Positions 44,771-53,251 of a stretch of 64,000 nt of DNA are shown one piece after another. The translations under genes were made by a program, and so were the position numbers. How positions within the stretch are numbered: the first letter of the stretch is position 1; every line of letters begins with the position of its first letter. Location of the stretch: assembly GCA_905182525.1 (NCBI GenBank), contig CAJJBV010000003.1, forward strand, positions 310,001 to 374,000, written 5' to 3'. The notes under the pieces are model-generated. The model did no database searches. It was given only the letters and a program-made list of their open reading frames with translations, and had not been told where the DNA came from. The stretch comes from Cryomorphaceae bacterium. Lineage in GTDB: Bacteria; Bacteroidota; Bacteroidia; Flavobacteriales_D; Parvicellaceae.

Positions 44771-45199
44771 TTATATGGTTGCAATACATTTAAGTTCTAT
44801 TGCAATTGGTGTTGGTAGTGAATTAATTGCAACTGTTGTTCTACATGGTTGATTTTCTTTAAAATAAGTGGCATAAATATCATTAAATTGTTTGAAATCT
44901 CTTTTCATATCAACTAAAAATACTGTGATATCTACTAATTTTTCCCAGGAGGAACCGCTTTCTTCTAAAATAGTTTTTACATTTTGGAAAACACTATGAC
45001 ATTGTGCTTCAAAATCAAATGTTTTAAAATTTCCATTGTGATCGAGTTCTAACCCCGGGACAAAAGAATCATTGGCGTCAGAATTGGCTTTTCTGGGCCC
45101 TACTCCCGAAAGAAATAATAAATTCCCAACTTTTCTCGCGTGTGGGTATAAACCTACCGGCTTGGGCGCTTTATCTGAACTAATTTGTGATGAATCCAT
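44771..45199 (-). CDS. RidA-family deaminase, probable 2-aminomuconate deaminase
   Basis: This 142-residue protein is of the RidA/YjgF/UK114 family: PVGLYPHARKVGNLLFLSGV, VFQNVKTILEESGSSWEKLV, DITVFLVDMKRDFKQFNDIY, CRTTVAINSLPTPIAIELKC. The arginine in PCRTT binds the carboxylate of the substrate imine or enamine. The position 25 bases after an AmnC-like aldehyde dehydrogenase suggests it is the 2-aminomuconate deaminase of the 3-hydroxyanthranilate (kynurenine) pathway, rather than a general RidA. That assignment rests on context; the pathway's other enzymes are not in the window. Confidence 0.75.
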   Translation of the reverse strand: MDSSQISSDKAPKPVGLYPHARKVGNLLFLSGVGPRKANSDANDSFVPGLELDHNGNFKTFDFEAQCHSVFQNVKTILEESGSSWEKLVDITVFLVDMKRDFKQFNDIYATYFKENQPCRTTVAINSLPTPIAIELKCIATI

Positions 45200-45224
45200 A
45201 TTTTATTTAAAATTAACTTCGAAA

Positions 45225-46670
45225 TTAGTTATAACTAATACATACATTGGTAGTTTCAGTAAAAAAGTTTAATGCATAAGTGCCTCCTTCTCTACCAACA
45301 CCTGATTCTTTCATTCCTCCAAATGGAGTTCTAAGGTCTCTTACCAGCCAACAATTAATCCAAACTATTCCCGATTGAAGTTGATCAGACATTCGATTTG
45401 CTCTGTTTAAATCTGATGTCCATACCATACTACATAATCCATACTTTGTGCTGTTGGCAAAATTAATTACTTCCTCTTCACTATCAAAAGGAGTCAAAGT
45501 CACCACTGGACCAAAAATCTCTTCTTGGTTAGTAGAGCAATCGAAACTCAGACCTTCAAAAACAGTAGGTTCTACAAAATATCCATTAGCACACCTGCCC
45601 TTAGGAATAAATTGTTTTCCTCCTGAGAGAAGAATTCCCCCTTCTTGTTTTGCAATTTTTATATGATTTAAAACTTTATTCATATGCTGTGAAGAAACTA
45701 GTGCCCCTATTTTAGTAGTTTTTTCAAGTGGATCTCCAATATTTAAGGCCTTTACTTTCTCTAGAAATTTTTCTTTGAATTTATCATATATCTTCCTTTC
45801 TATAAATATTCTAGAGCCACACAGACATATTTGACCTTGGTTAGAAAAAGAACTTAAAACAGAACTTGAAACAGCTTTTTCAAGATCACAATCTGAAAAA
45901 ATTATATTGGGGTTTTTGCCCCCTAATTCTAAGCTTAGTTTTTTAAACATTGGCGCAGCAACTTCTGCAATTTTTTGGCCAGTTAATGTTCCTCCGGTAA
46001 ACGAAATTGCTTTGATATTAGGATGCTTAGTAATTTCATGTCCTACTTTAGGGCCTAATCCATGAACTATATTTAGAACTCCTTTAGGGAGCCCAGCATC
46101 AATACATATTTTTGAAAATAAAAATGCAGTCATTGGGGTTATTTCAGATGGTTTTGCAACAACTGTATTTCCTGCAGCAAGTGCTGGAGCTATTTTCCAA
46201 GTAAATAAATAAAGTGGCAAATTCCAGGGAGAAATACAGCCAACTACGCCAATAGGTTTTCTCAAAGTATAGTTTATTGCCACATTACTCATGTGGTGGC
46301 TTTCAGAGTTTTCGTGTAAAATAGCACTTGCGAAAAAAGACATATTAGTAGCAGCTCTAGGAATATCTACTTTTTTTGCAAGAGCTAAAGGCTTTCCGTT
46401 ATCTATAGACTCCGCCATTGCTAAATCATCTTGCCTTTCAATAATTAAATCGGCTATTTTTTGTAATACCGTTGATCTTTCTTTAATTGATGATTTGCTC
46501 CATTTATGAAATGAATTAAGTGCAGCCTTTTGAGCATTTTCAACATCTTCTTTAGTAGAATCTGGTATTAAACTGTATACAGTTCCAATAGCAGGATTGT
46601 AATTTTCCAACCACTTATTACTAACTGGTTCTATAAGTTTACCATTTATGTAATTTAAAATCTTTTCCAT
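45225..46670 (-). CDS. Aldehyde dehydrogenase, probable 2-aminomuconic 6-semialdehyde dehydrogenase
   Basis: This 481-residue ALDH has the fold's key features: GCISPWNLPLYLFTWKIAPA (cofactor pocket), KPSEITPMTA, catalytic Glu in KLSLELGGKNP and catalytic Cys in SNQGQICLCGSRIFIE. The C-terminal block GIVWINCWLVRDLRTPFGGM followed by KESGVGREGG is typical of the aminomuconate/hydroxymuconic-semialdehyde branch. NAD-dependent oxidation of 2-aminomuconate semialdehyde is the likely reaction. The ATG shares one base with the stop of the preceding lipoprotein gene (TAATG). Confidence 0.8.
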   Translation of the reverse strand: MEKILNYINGKLIEPVSNKWLENYNPAIGTVYSLIPDSTKEDVENAQKAALNSFHKWSKSSIKERSTVLQKIADLIIERQDDLAMAESIDNGKPLALAKKVDIPRAATNMSFFASAILHENSESHHMSNVAINYTLRKPIGVVGCISPWNLPLYLFTWKIAPALAAGNTVVAKPSEITPMTAFLFSKICIDAGLPKGVLNIVHGLGPKVGHEITKHPNIKAISFTGGTLTGQKIAEVAAPMFKKLSLELGGKNPNIIFSDCDLEKAVSSSVLSSFSNQGQICLCGSRIFIERKIYDKFKEKFLEKVKALNIGDPLEKTTKIGALVSSQHMNKVLNHIKIAKQEGGILLSGGKQFIPKGRCANGYFVEPTVFEGLSFDCSTNQEEIFGPVVTLTPFDSEEEVINFANSTKYGLCSMVWTSDLNRANRMSDQLQSGIVWINCWLVRDLRTPFGGMKESGVGREGGTYALNFFTETTNVCISYN

Positions 46671-46909
46671 TATTGACAGCGACTATAAGCTCTTTGAAAT
46701 TTTTCTTGATCAGATTTGTCTTTTTCTAATTTTCTTAAAATATCTATATATAAAACATTACAAGAATCTGTCCAAAAATCTGATTCTTCTACTATTTCAG
46801 CTCGATGAAGGTGGGTATAACAATTACATAATTTATCTGCAAGAGGATGCTTCTCGTTACAAGAAAAAAATAAAACAGAAAACATAATCAAGCAAAATAA
46901 CCTTAACAT
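46670..46909 (-). CDS. Small hypothetical lipoprotein, 79 residues
   Basis: MLRLFCLIMFSVLFFSCNEK is a lipoprotein signal with lipobox FFSC. The mature part is helical and cysteine-containing (LADKLCNCYTHLHRAE, FWTDSCNVLYIDILRKLEK, RAYSRCQ). I do not recognise the family, but short C-x-C lipoproteins of this type occur widely in Bacteroidota. It is translationally coupled with the aldehyde dehydrogenase gene by a one-base overlap. Confidence 0.6.
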   Translation of the reverse strand: MLRLFCLIMFSVLFFSCNEKHPLADKLCNCYTHLHRAEIVEESDFWTDSCNVLYIDILRKLEKDKSDQEKFQRAYSRCQ

Positions 46910-46918
46910 TAAATAAAA

Positions 46919-47815
46919 TTAATCATAAAAATCAGGTTTATACTTAATAATGGTAATCAAATTTGAAACTAAGTCTTGAGATAGTATAGTTTTTAGAATT
47001 AAAGTTGAAGGATCATATAAAAGCTCCTTATGAATCACTCTAACATTATCTTTATATTCATCAATAAAAGTAATATTTCCCCATTCATCATAATCGAATC
47101 TTATTTCCTTTTTAGGTAGAGCTGTTTCTTGTTTAAAATATTGAATAGATTTTAAAAACCCTTTGTCGTTGTATTGGTAATTTTCAAACTTTACTTTATT
47201 AGATATTAATAGTTTAGTCTGTATTTGAGCTAAATAATTTAAGTGATTGTAATAATAGGTTTGTTCTTGATAGGGTCTTTGATTGCTATTTAAAGTAGTA
47301 ATAATTAAAATTGAATCGTTTTCTTCATATAAATAACTTTCTTCAAAAATTACAACTCGCTGATCTAAATTAAAATTCATTTTACTATTCGATGCATTTT
47401 TTTCTCTAGAATAAATTTGATTATATAGTTTTCCTTCATTATTATAATTTTTTGTGTAGGAGTAAAAACCATAAGGATCACTCATCCTCATAATAATATT
47501 TTTATTTTCTTGATTATATTCATAAAAAGTAAAAGAAGTATCCCCAACACTATTTGAGCTTGTAGTTAAATAGTGAATGGTTAAATTCCCATTTTGATCA
47601 AATATATAAGCATCTTTTTTTGAAGTATTTCTTATAGATCCCAACTCTTTTTTAGAAGAAATTGTCCCAATAATTGATTTTAATTTTAGTGATCTTACAT
47701 ATTTTTCGTTAAAAAATGGAGTCTCAGTTAAAGCGTGTCCATACTCATTATTTATCATTTGACAAGCATATTGATTCACTAAAAAACAAAATAATAATAC
47801 TAAGACTCTATTCAT
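46919..47815 (-). CDS. Hypothetical exported protein with YD-like repeats
   Basis: A signal peptide (MNRVLVLLFCFLVNQYACQ) is followed by about 280 residues of YD/RHS-like beta repeats: YIFDQNGNLTIHYLT, FYEYNQENKNIIMRMSD, YTKNYNNEGKLYNQI, YYNHLNYLAQIQ, YQYNDKGFLKSIQYF, FDYDEWGNITFIDEY. Such repeats are found in Bacteroidota exported proteins of unknown role. There is no C-terminal sorting domain or toxin core. It sits between the WYL regulator and the small lipoprotein with gaps of 11 and 9 bases, so it is in the same transcript. Confidence 0.6.
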   Translation of the reverse strand: MNRVLVLLFCFLVNQYACQMINNEYGHALTETPFFNEKYVRSLKLKSIIGTISSKKELGSIRNTSKKDAYIFDQNGNLTIHYLTTSSNSVGDTSFTFYEYNQENKNIIMRMSDPYGFYSYTKNYNNEGKLYNQIYSREKNASNSKMNFNLDQRVVIFEESYLYEENDSILIITTLNSNQRPYQEQTYYYNHLNYLAQIQTKLLISNKVKFENYQYNDKGFLKSIQYFKQETALPKKEIRFDYDEWGNITFIDEYKDNVRVIHKELLYDPSTLILKTILSQDLVSNLITIIKYKPDFYD

Positions 47816-47826
47816 TTTTATTTAAG

Positions 47827-48843
47827 TTAATTATTATAGTTCTTGACTTGCTCTTTTAGATCTTTTAAAAGTTGACTTTTAAGAGTTAAAGGGGAAATTA
47901 TTTTACAGTCTTTTCCAAAGCCCAAAAGAATCATTTTAAGTTCATAGGTTATTAATAAATAATAAGAGAATATGTGGGTACCATCAGTCTTAATTTCTTT
48001 AATGTTTTGAGAATGGTGAATAGGTTGCGATTCTAAATATTTAGACAAGATTGGGTTTGCTTCAATGATAATTTCATTTGGAAGTTCATTGTAAACTGTA
48101 ATCCCAATGGAATGCTTAAAATAATTATCAGGGGAAAATCCAGCATCAATAATGTATTTTTGCTCGAGAACAATTGGATCATAAATCCTGTCGAGACCAA
48201 ATGTTATTACCTTAGATCTAAGCTCACTTTTCCCAGTTAAATACCACCTGTTCCTGTATTCTTTTAATAAATATGGATGAACTCTTCTAATTGATTTCTC
48301 TTCTTTAGAGTAATTAAAATAGCTAAACTGAACAACTTTTTTATTTTTAATAGCATCTAACAAAAGCTCCAAGTTCTCATTTCCTCTAACGGTTGGTAGG
48401 CTTTCAAACTGGATTAATTGCTCTTCATTTTTCAAGTTACTTTTAGAGGAGCTAATCGCTCTATCTAAAATTTTTTGAATTGCAAATTCATACTGGCTAA
48501 AAAGACTTGTGTTTTTAAATTGATGAAGTATGGTTGAGGCTGCTTTTATGGCATTAATATCTTTTTGTGTTAATGGAACATCATCCATAGAAAAATTCTT
48601 ATCTAAATAGAGATAACCTCTTTCTTTTTTACTGTAGGCTATAGGAGCATCGTGCTCCATACGCATTGCAAATAAATCTTTTTCAATGGTAGAGTCGCAT
48701 ATGTGAGTTCCATCACTACTTCCAAATATTTCATCTTCACACAATTGTCTTAAATCTCTTTTACTTGGAAATGGATTATATTCGTTTCTAATAGCTCTAT
48801 CTATAATTCTATATCTTAATAATGCATTTTTTATTGCTGGCAT
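47827..48843 (-). CDS. WYL-domain transcriptional regulator (YafY-like)
   Basis: This 338-residue protein has an N-terminal winged-helix region (ALLRYRIIDRAIRNEYNPFP, STIEKDLFAMRMEHD, PIAYSKKERGYLYLDKNFSM). A WYL domain follows (VVQFSYFNYSKEEKSIRRVH, PYLLKEYRNRWYLTGKSE), and then a WCX-type C-terminal part (EIIIEANPILSKYLES). WYL proteins bind ligands, often nucleotides or nucleic acid ends, and regulate diverse stress genes. It lies 6 bases downstream of the MBOAT gene, so it may simply be part of the same operon. Confidence 0.85.
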   Translation of the reverse strand: MPAIKNALLRYRIIDRAIRNEYNPFPSKRDLRQLCEDEIFGSSDGTHICDSTIEKDLFAMRMEHDAPIAYSKKERGYLYLDKNFSMDDVPLTQKDINAIKAASTILHQFKNTSLFSQYEFAIQKILDRAISSSKSNLKNEEQLIQFESLPTVRGNENLELLLDAIKNKKVVQFSYFNYSKEEKSIRRVHPYLLKEYRNRWYLTGKSELRSKVITFGLDRIYDPIVLEQKYIIDAGFSPDNYFKHSIGITVYNELPNEIIIEANPILSKYLESQPIHHSQNIKEIKTDGTHIFSYYLLITYELKMILLGFGKDCKIISPLTLKSQLLKDLKEQVKNYNN

Positions 48844-48849
48844 AATTGA

Positions 48850-50580
48850 TTAAAATTGGAAATAAATGAATGGTTGTAAGCTTGTTGATGCTACCTGATA
48901 CATGAAAAATATTGCAGTAAAGCAAACTAATAACTGTACAAAAACAGGGGAGGTAGAAAACTTTTCTCTGTACCAAAACTTAAATTTTTCAGGTATAAAG
49001 TGTATTAAAAAACCAATAATTATCACCAGAAAAACATTGCTATAAACTGCAAGAACGTCTCCTATTAAATCCCATTGGAAGTTGAAAAATAATTGATTCA
49101 AAATTTCATTAGCAGTAAACCATTCTGAAATTATATTGTGGCCTTGATCAATTTCGTCCCATGAATTAATGGACCCACTTCTAAACCAAATCCTTGTGAA
49201 TGTCACAAAATTAAAAGTGATAATAATTCCCCAAATTTTATTCCACCATTTAGATTTGTTTTTCCAAGGGCTTATTTTTTTCCATTGTTTATAAACAACA
49301 ATTCCTAATCCATTCAAGGCTCCCCAAAGAACAAAATTCCAACTTGCTCCATGCCACAAACCACCAATTAACATGGTGAGCATAATATTTATATTTGTTA
49401 GATACCATTTATTAAATTTTGGAAATAGCTCCCCTATCAATAAAGTGGAAAATATAACAGAAAGTATTCCGAAAAGAAGTGCTAATGACCCGCTTATTAA
49501 ATAAATGAAAATAACAATTAGTGATAATGAAACATAACTGAAAATTGATCCTCCTCTATTCCCTCCCATTGGAATATATAGATAATCTTTAAGCCAAGAA
49601 GACAAAGATATATGCCATCTTTTCCAGAACTCCCCGCAATTATCAGCTTTATAAGGTGAATTAAAGTTCTTAGGAAGTCTAAATCCTAAAATTAAAGCTA
49701 CTCCAATTGCTATATCTGTATATCCTGAAAAATCAGCATAAACTTGTAAGGAATATCCATATAATGACATTAGATTTTCAAATCCTGAAAACATTCCGGG
49801 ATTATCGAAAACTCTATCAACAAAATTTACTGCAATATAATCTGCAAGTAAAAACTTTTTCAGAAGTCCATTAATAATCCAAAATAATGCAAGTCCAAAA
49901 TCTTTTCTGGATACATCATAGGGTTTGTAAATTTGAGGTATAAATTCCGAAGCTCTTACAATTGGTCCAGCAACTAATTGTGGGAAAAAAGAAACATAAA
50001 ATCCAAAATCAAAAATGTTTTTAACGGGCTTTAATTTTTTTCTGAAAATGTCTATCGAATAAGACATCGTTTGAAAAGTATAAAATGAAATTCCTATAGG
50101 CAAAAGTATCTGATCTACTCTGAAACTAGATCCTGATATTTGATTTGTCAATAGTGCAAAATGATTGATTGGGTGCCATTGTGATCCAATAATAGAATTA
50201 AAAGATTCAGCAAAAAAATATGCATATTTAAAATATACTAAAATAAGAAGGTTAATAGAAATACTTAATGCTAAATATATTTTTGCATTTCCTTCCTTTT
50301 TCGAATTATAAATTCCTTTCCCAATAAAAAAGTCTATAATAGTTGAGAACAGTAAAATAGAAAAGAAAAAACCACTTGTCTTAAAATAAAAATAAAGGCT
50401 CACAATAAATAGAAAAATACTTCTAAGCTTTATTTTTTTATACAAAAAACTATAACCAATAAGTACCAATAAGAAGAATATCCAAAAAGGATATTCTGTA
50501 AATATCATAGGATGCTCTAGATGATTTGTAAATGGCGATAAAAGCCATTCAAAAAACTTATTTAAAGAAAACCTATCCAC
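48850..50580 (-). CDS. MBOAT-family O-acyltransferase (AlgI/DltB-like)
   Basis: This 576-residue protein has about 11-12 membrane helices. MBOAT features are LLPIGISFYTFQTMSYSIDI, FFPQLVAGPIVRASEFIPQI, QVYADFSGYTDIAIGVAL, FWKRWHISLSSWLKDYLYIP, GGNRGG, and the catalytic histidine in GGLWHGASWNFVLWGALNG. Such proteins move acyl groups, usually acetyl, across the membrane to modify a polymer. It overlaps the first SGNH gene by eight bases, so the two are coupled. The partner SGNH proteins suggest polysaccharide or peptidoglycan O-acetylation, as with AlgI/AlgJ/AlgX or PatA/PatB. Confidence 0.88.
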   Translation of the reverse strand: MDRFSLNKFFEWLLSPFTNHLEHPMIFTEYPFWIFFLLVLIGYSFLYKKIKLRSIFLFIVSLYFYFKTSGFFFSILLFSTIIDFFIGKGIYNSKKEGNAKIYLALSISINLLILVYFKYAYFFAESFNSIIGSQWHPINHFALLTNQISGSSFRVDQILLPIGISFYTFQTMSYSIDIFRKKLKPVKNIFDFGFYVSFFPQLVAGPIVRASEFIPQIYKPYDVSRKDFGLALFWIINGLLKKFLLADYIAVNFVDRVFDNPGMFSGFENLMSLYGYSLQVYADFSGYTDIAIGVALILGFRLPKNFNSPYKADNCGEFWKRWHISLSSWLKDYLYIPMGGNRGGSIFSYVSLSLIVIFIYLISGSLALLFGILSVIFSTLLIGELFPKFNKWYLTNINIMLTMLIGGLWHGASWNFVLWGALNGLGIVVYKQWKKISPWKNKSKWWNKIWGIIITFNFVTFTRIWFRSGSINSWDEIDQGHNIISEWFTANEILNQLFFNFQWDLIGDVLAVYSNVFLVIIIGFLIHFIPEKFKFWYREKFSTSPVFVQLLVCFTAIFFMYQVASTSLQPFIYFQF

Positions 50581-51805
50581 GCTTATTTGTATGGTTTTTA
50601 TATGATTTCATAATTGCTTCAAATAACAAGTCTGCCATTAAATTATATCCCTTATAATTTAAATGTATTAAATCTTCTTTTGCCAATCTATTGGTTTCCC
50701 ATTTTTTAATAGAGTTTAACCCTCCCATAATTTCAAACATATCCCACACTGCAAATGATTTATTTTTAGTGAGTTCAAACATTACTTCTCTTGCTTGAAA
50801 AACTCTTTTATTTGGATATTCTTTTTTATAATAGCTGTCATTGTTGGTAGTAAATAAAATTGCTGTATTTGGGTTCGCTTTTTGTACTATCTGAATTAAT
50901 GAATCATAATTTTTAAAATAAAAATCTTTTGAAAATCCTTCTTCATAGGCGTCGTTAATTCCAATTGAGAATATAACCAAATCTGGGATTATTAAGCTTA
51001 ATTGTTTTTCTAAAAATTCACACCTTAAATAGCTTGGGACACTTGCTCCATTTACTCCAATAGAATGATAAGATATTCCATTTTTATTATTGTCTAAACG
51101 AAACCCAAAAAAATAAAATTTTGATTCTAGGTTCTCTTTTTTCTTGATTAAAAAACTCAATGAATCAACTGGAGAAGAAAATTTATACTTTATATATCCA
51201 TTAAATTTTTTTGTTTTTATTTTAATACTAGGATCTAGAATTGTTCTGATTTCATAATTCGTATTAGAATCTTCAAAGAATAAATCAATTTCTTGAAAAG
51301 AATTGTAGCTATTCTTAGGATTATTATACCAAATATTAATTATTGAAGAATCATCTAAGAGTTCTGCCCTTGCCCCAGTTAATCCAAAAGGTCCTCGATG
51401 GTAGTTTACTGAATTTCTGAATCCATCCCATTTACCTGAATGAGATGTTTTTATAACATGAGAACTGTTGGAATTTATTAAACTAAATGGGAAAAAAAAA
51501 CCTCTACCAGAATTATTATAGGGAAGAGAATGCTGAAAATTTTCCCTCATTCTATTAGACCAGATATCGGCTTGAATATGCGACCCTCCGAAGTGGACAA
51601 TATTTATATTCTTATCACCATCTTTATACTGCTTATCCAGCTTTTCAAAAAACCTATTCCATGTTTTATGCCCATAAATCTGTAAATTATTTAACTCTTG
51701 ATTAATAAACGGGTATTTATTATAATTGATAGGATAAAACTGTCCAAAAACATTAAAAAAGTTTAAAAACAAAAAACAAAATATAAAGATCATATTCCTA
51801 ATCAT
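50573..51805 (-). CDS. SGNH/GDSL-like envelope protein, partner of the MBOAT transferase
   Basis: I take ATG 51805 as the start (MIRNMIFIFCFLFLNFFNVF), which gives a signal peptide and overlaps the upstream stop by eight bases; a longer TTG start exists at 51835. The SGNH blocks are VHFGGSHIQADIWSNRMREN (block I, G-G-S), SIGINDAYEEGF (block III, G-x-N-D) and KEDLIHLNYKGYNLMADLL (block V, D-x-x-H). These residues are consistent with an active esterase or acetyltransferase. It should act in the periplasm on a polymer acylated with the MBOAT protein's help. Confidence 0.78.
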   Translation of the reverse strand: MIRNMIFIFCFLFLNFFNVFGQFYPINYNKYPFINQELNNLQIYGHKTWNRFFEKLDKQYKDGDKNINIVHFGGSHIQADIWSNRMRENFQHSLPYNNSGRGFFFPFSLINSNSSHVIKTSHSGKWDGFRNSVNYHRGPFGLTGARAELLDDSSIINIWYNNPKNSYNSFQEIDLFFEDSNTNYEIRTILDPSIKIKTKKFNGYIKYKFSSPVDSLSFLIKKKENLESKFYFFGFRLDNNKNGISYHSIGVNGASVPSYLRCEFLEKQLSLIIPDLVIFSIGINDAYEEGFSKDFYFKNYDSLIQIVQKANPNTAILFTTNNDSYYKKEYPNKRVFQAREVMFELTKNKSFAVWDMFEIMGGLNSIKKWETNRLAKEDLIHLNYKGYNLMADLLFEAIMKSYKNHTNKRG

Positions 51806-53237
51806 CTTTATGAGTTTGATAGTTTTTGTAGTCAATCATAAAGTCTTCAATAAAATAATCTGCAATTTTTCTTGCTCCAGCATTTGTAAAATGAATATAG
51901 TCCCTAGCAGCTAGGGATGGTTTTTCTTTTACCCATTTTTGAATGGAATTCTCACCCCCCATATTTAAATACATATCCCAAAAACAAGAATTGGTTTCAA
52001 AAGCTGCTTTTTTAAGGGCCTTAATTACATCTTCTAGCAAAGGATAAGTAATAAGTTTTGTTTTTTGTTTTTTTGCCATATCAGCAGGTCCAATAATCAA
52101 TACTAGTGCATTTGGATTTATTCTTTTTAATTTTAAAATTTGTTTTTTAAAGTAGTTTCCATATTTAACAGCTCTTTCTTTAGATTTTATGTAAGGAATA
52201 GTATTTCCTCCAAATTCCAAAATAAATAAATCTGGTGAAAGCAATTTTTGCATTTGACTTAATGAGGAGTAATTAACTTTAGAAAATTCTGTTCCTGAAG
52301 CGCCTCTAAGTGGAATATTATCTATAATAACTCCATTTTCTCCTTCTAAAGAAACCCCATATATCTCAGGACTTTTATTAGAAGAAAACTGTAATTTCAT
52401 TGATTTTGGAGTTTCACTAAAGTCTAATCTTTTTAAGGTGATTTCATTGGTCTTTGACAAAGTATCAATGTGAAAAATAGAATCATTCAAAAGTAGTCTA
52501 AATGTGACTTTTTCTTTCGCAGAATAGTATAGTTTAAGTTTTTTATAATTTCTGCATAATTTATAAGATTTATTGGGTATGTTAATAGTTATATCTGCAT
52601 TGAAAAGAGAATTTGAATCACTTAAAAGAGTATCAAATTTTATTTTACAAAAAGAAAATAAAGCTCCATAGTTTTTGTGGTTAATCGTTTTGTCAATGTA
52701 CGGGCCAAATCCAGTTTTTCTAACCCAATTTTTAGAAACTGTATTATTTATACTGATTTTTTTAGTAGCTGGAATAACCGGGAATAACCCTGCCCCATTA
52801 CCTCCAAATTCTCTTTGAAGTCTTTGTCTTAGCCTGCCTGAAATTCTATCCCCTTCAATTTGAGAGTCTCCATAATGCATTATTCTAACTTTCTTATTTT
52901 TAGCATTTTCTAACTTTTTAAAGAATGGATACAGAATACTTAGATTATTGTTTGGATACTGTATGCGTTTTGAATAAAAAGTTACAGAATCTTTAAATCT
53001 TTTTTCTTGGATATGGATTAGCTTTATTAAACTATCTTGAATTTTATTTTCAACCTTATTAATAGAATCTTGATTTATAATTACTAGTTTTTTTTCAATA
53101 ATAACAATAGGTAGGTCTTTTTGAAACTCTTCTTTAGAAATGAAATTTAATTTCATATCGTTAATGTGAACCCCAGTCTTGGGAAATACCAAAAACAGAA
53201 TTAAAACAAGACTAATGAGTCCTATCAAAAAAATCAA
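51798..53237 (-). CDS. SGNH/GDSL-like membrane-anchored protein, second copy
   Basis: This 479-residue protein has an N-terminal membrane anchor (LIGLISLVLILFLVF) and an SGNH domain with MHYGDSQIEGDRISGRLRQR (block I, G-D-S). FILEFGGNTIPYI is block III, in which the usual N-D is N-T, and DYIHFTNAGARKIADYFI is block V. It is a paralogue of the gene downstream; the pair share layout but little sequence identity. The TTG at 53237 is the start given by the frame, and it overlaps no gene. It has the same direction as the LysM gene, 14 bases downstream of it. It probably works with the MBOAT protein on an envelope polymer. Confidence 0.75.
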   Translation of the reverse strand: MIFLIGLISLVLILFLVFPKTGVHINDMKLNFISKEEFQKDLPIVIIEKKLVIINQDSINKVENKIQDSLIKLIHIQEKRFKDSVTFYSKRIQYPNNNLSILYPFFKKLENAKNKKVRIMHYGDSQIEGDRISGRLRQRLQREFGGNGAGLFPVIPATKKISINNTVSKNWVRKTGFGPYIDKTINHKNYGALFSFCKIKFDTLLSDSNSLFNADITINIPNKSYKLCRNYKKLKLYYSAKEKVTFRLLLNDSIFHIDTLSKTNEITLKRLDFSETPKSMKLQFSSNKSPEIYGVSLEGENGVIIDNIPLRGASGTEFSKVNYSSLSQMQKLLSPDLFILEFGGNTIPYIKSKERAVKYGNYFKKQILKLKRINPNALVLIIGPADMAKKQKTKLITYPLLEDVIKALKKAAFETNSCFWDMYLNMGGENSIQKWVKEKPSLAARDYIHFTNAGARKIADYFIEDFMIDYKNYQTHKDD

Positions 53238-53251
53238 TGGGTAAAATGGTG

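Noticed and set aside
46919-47815. RHS/YD-repeat toxin
   Set aside because: It is only about 300 residues long, with no RHS core motif, no C-terminal toxin domain and no immunity gene. Only weak YD-like repeats are present.
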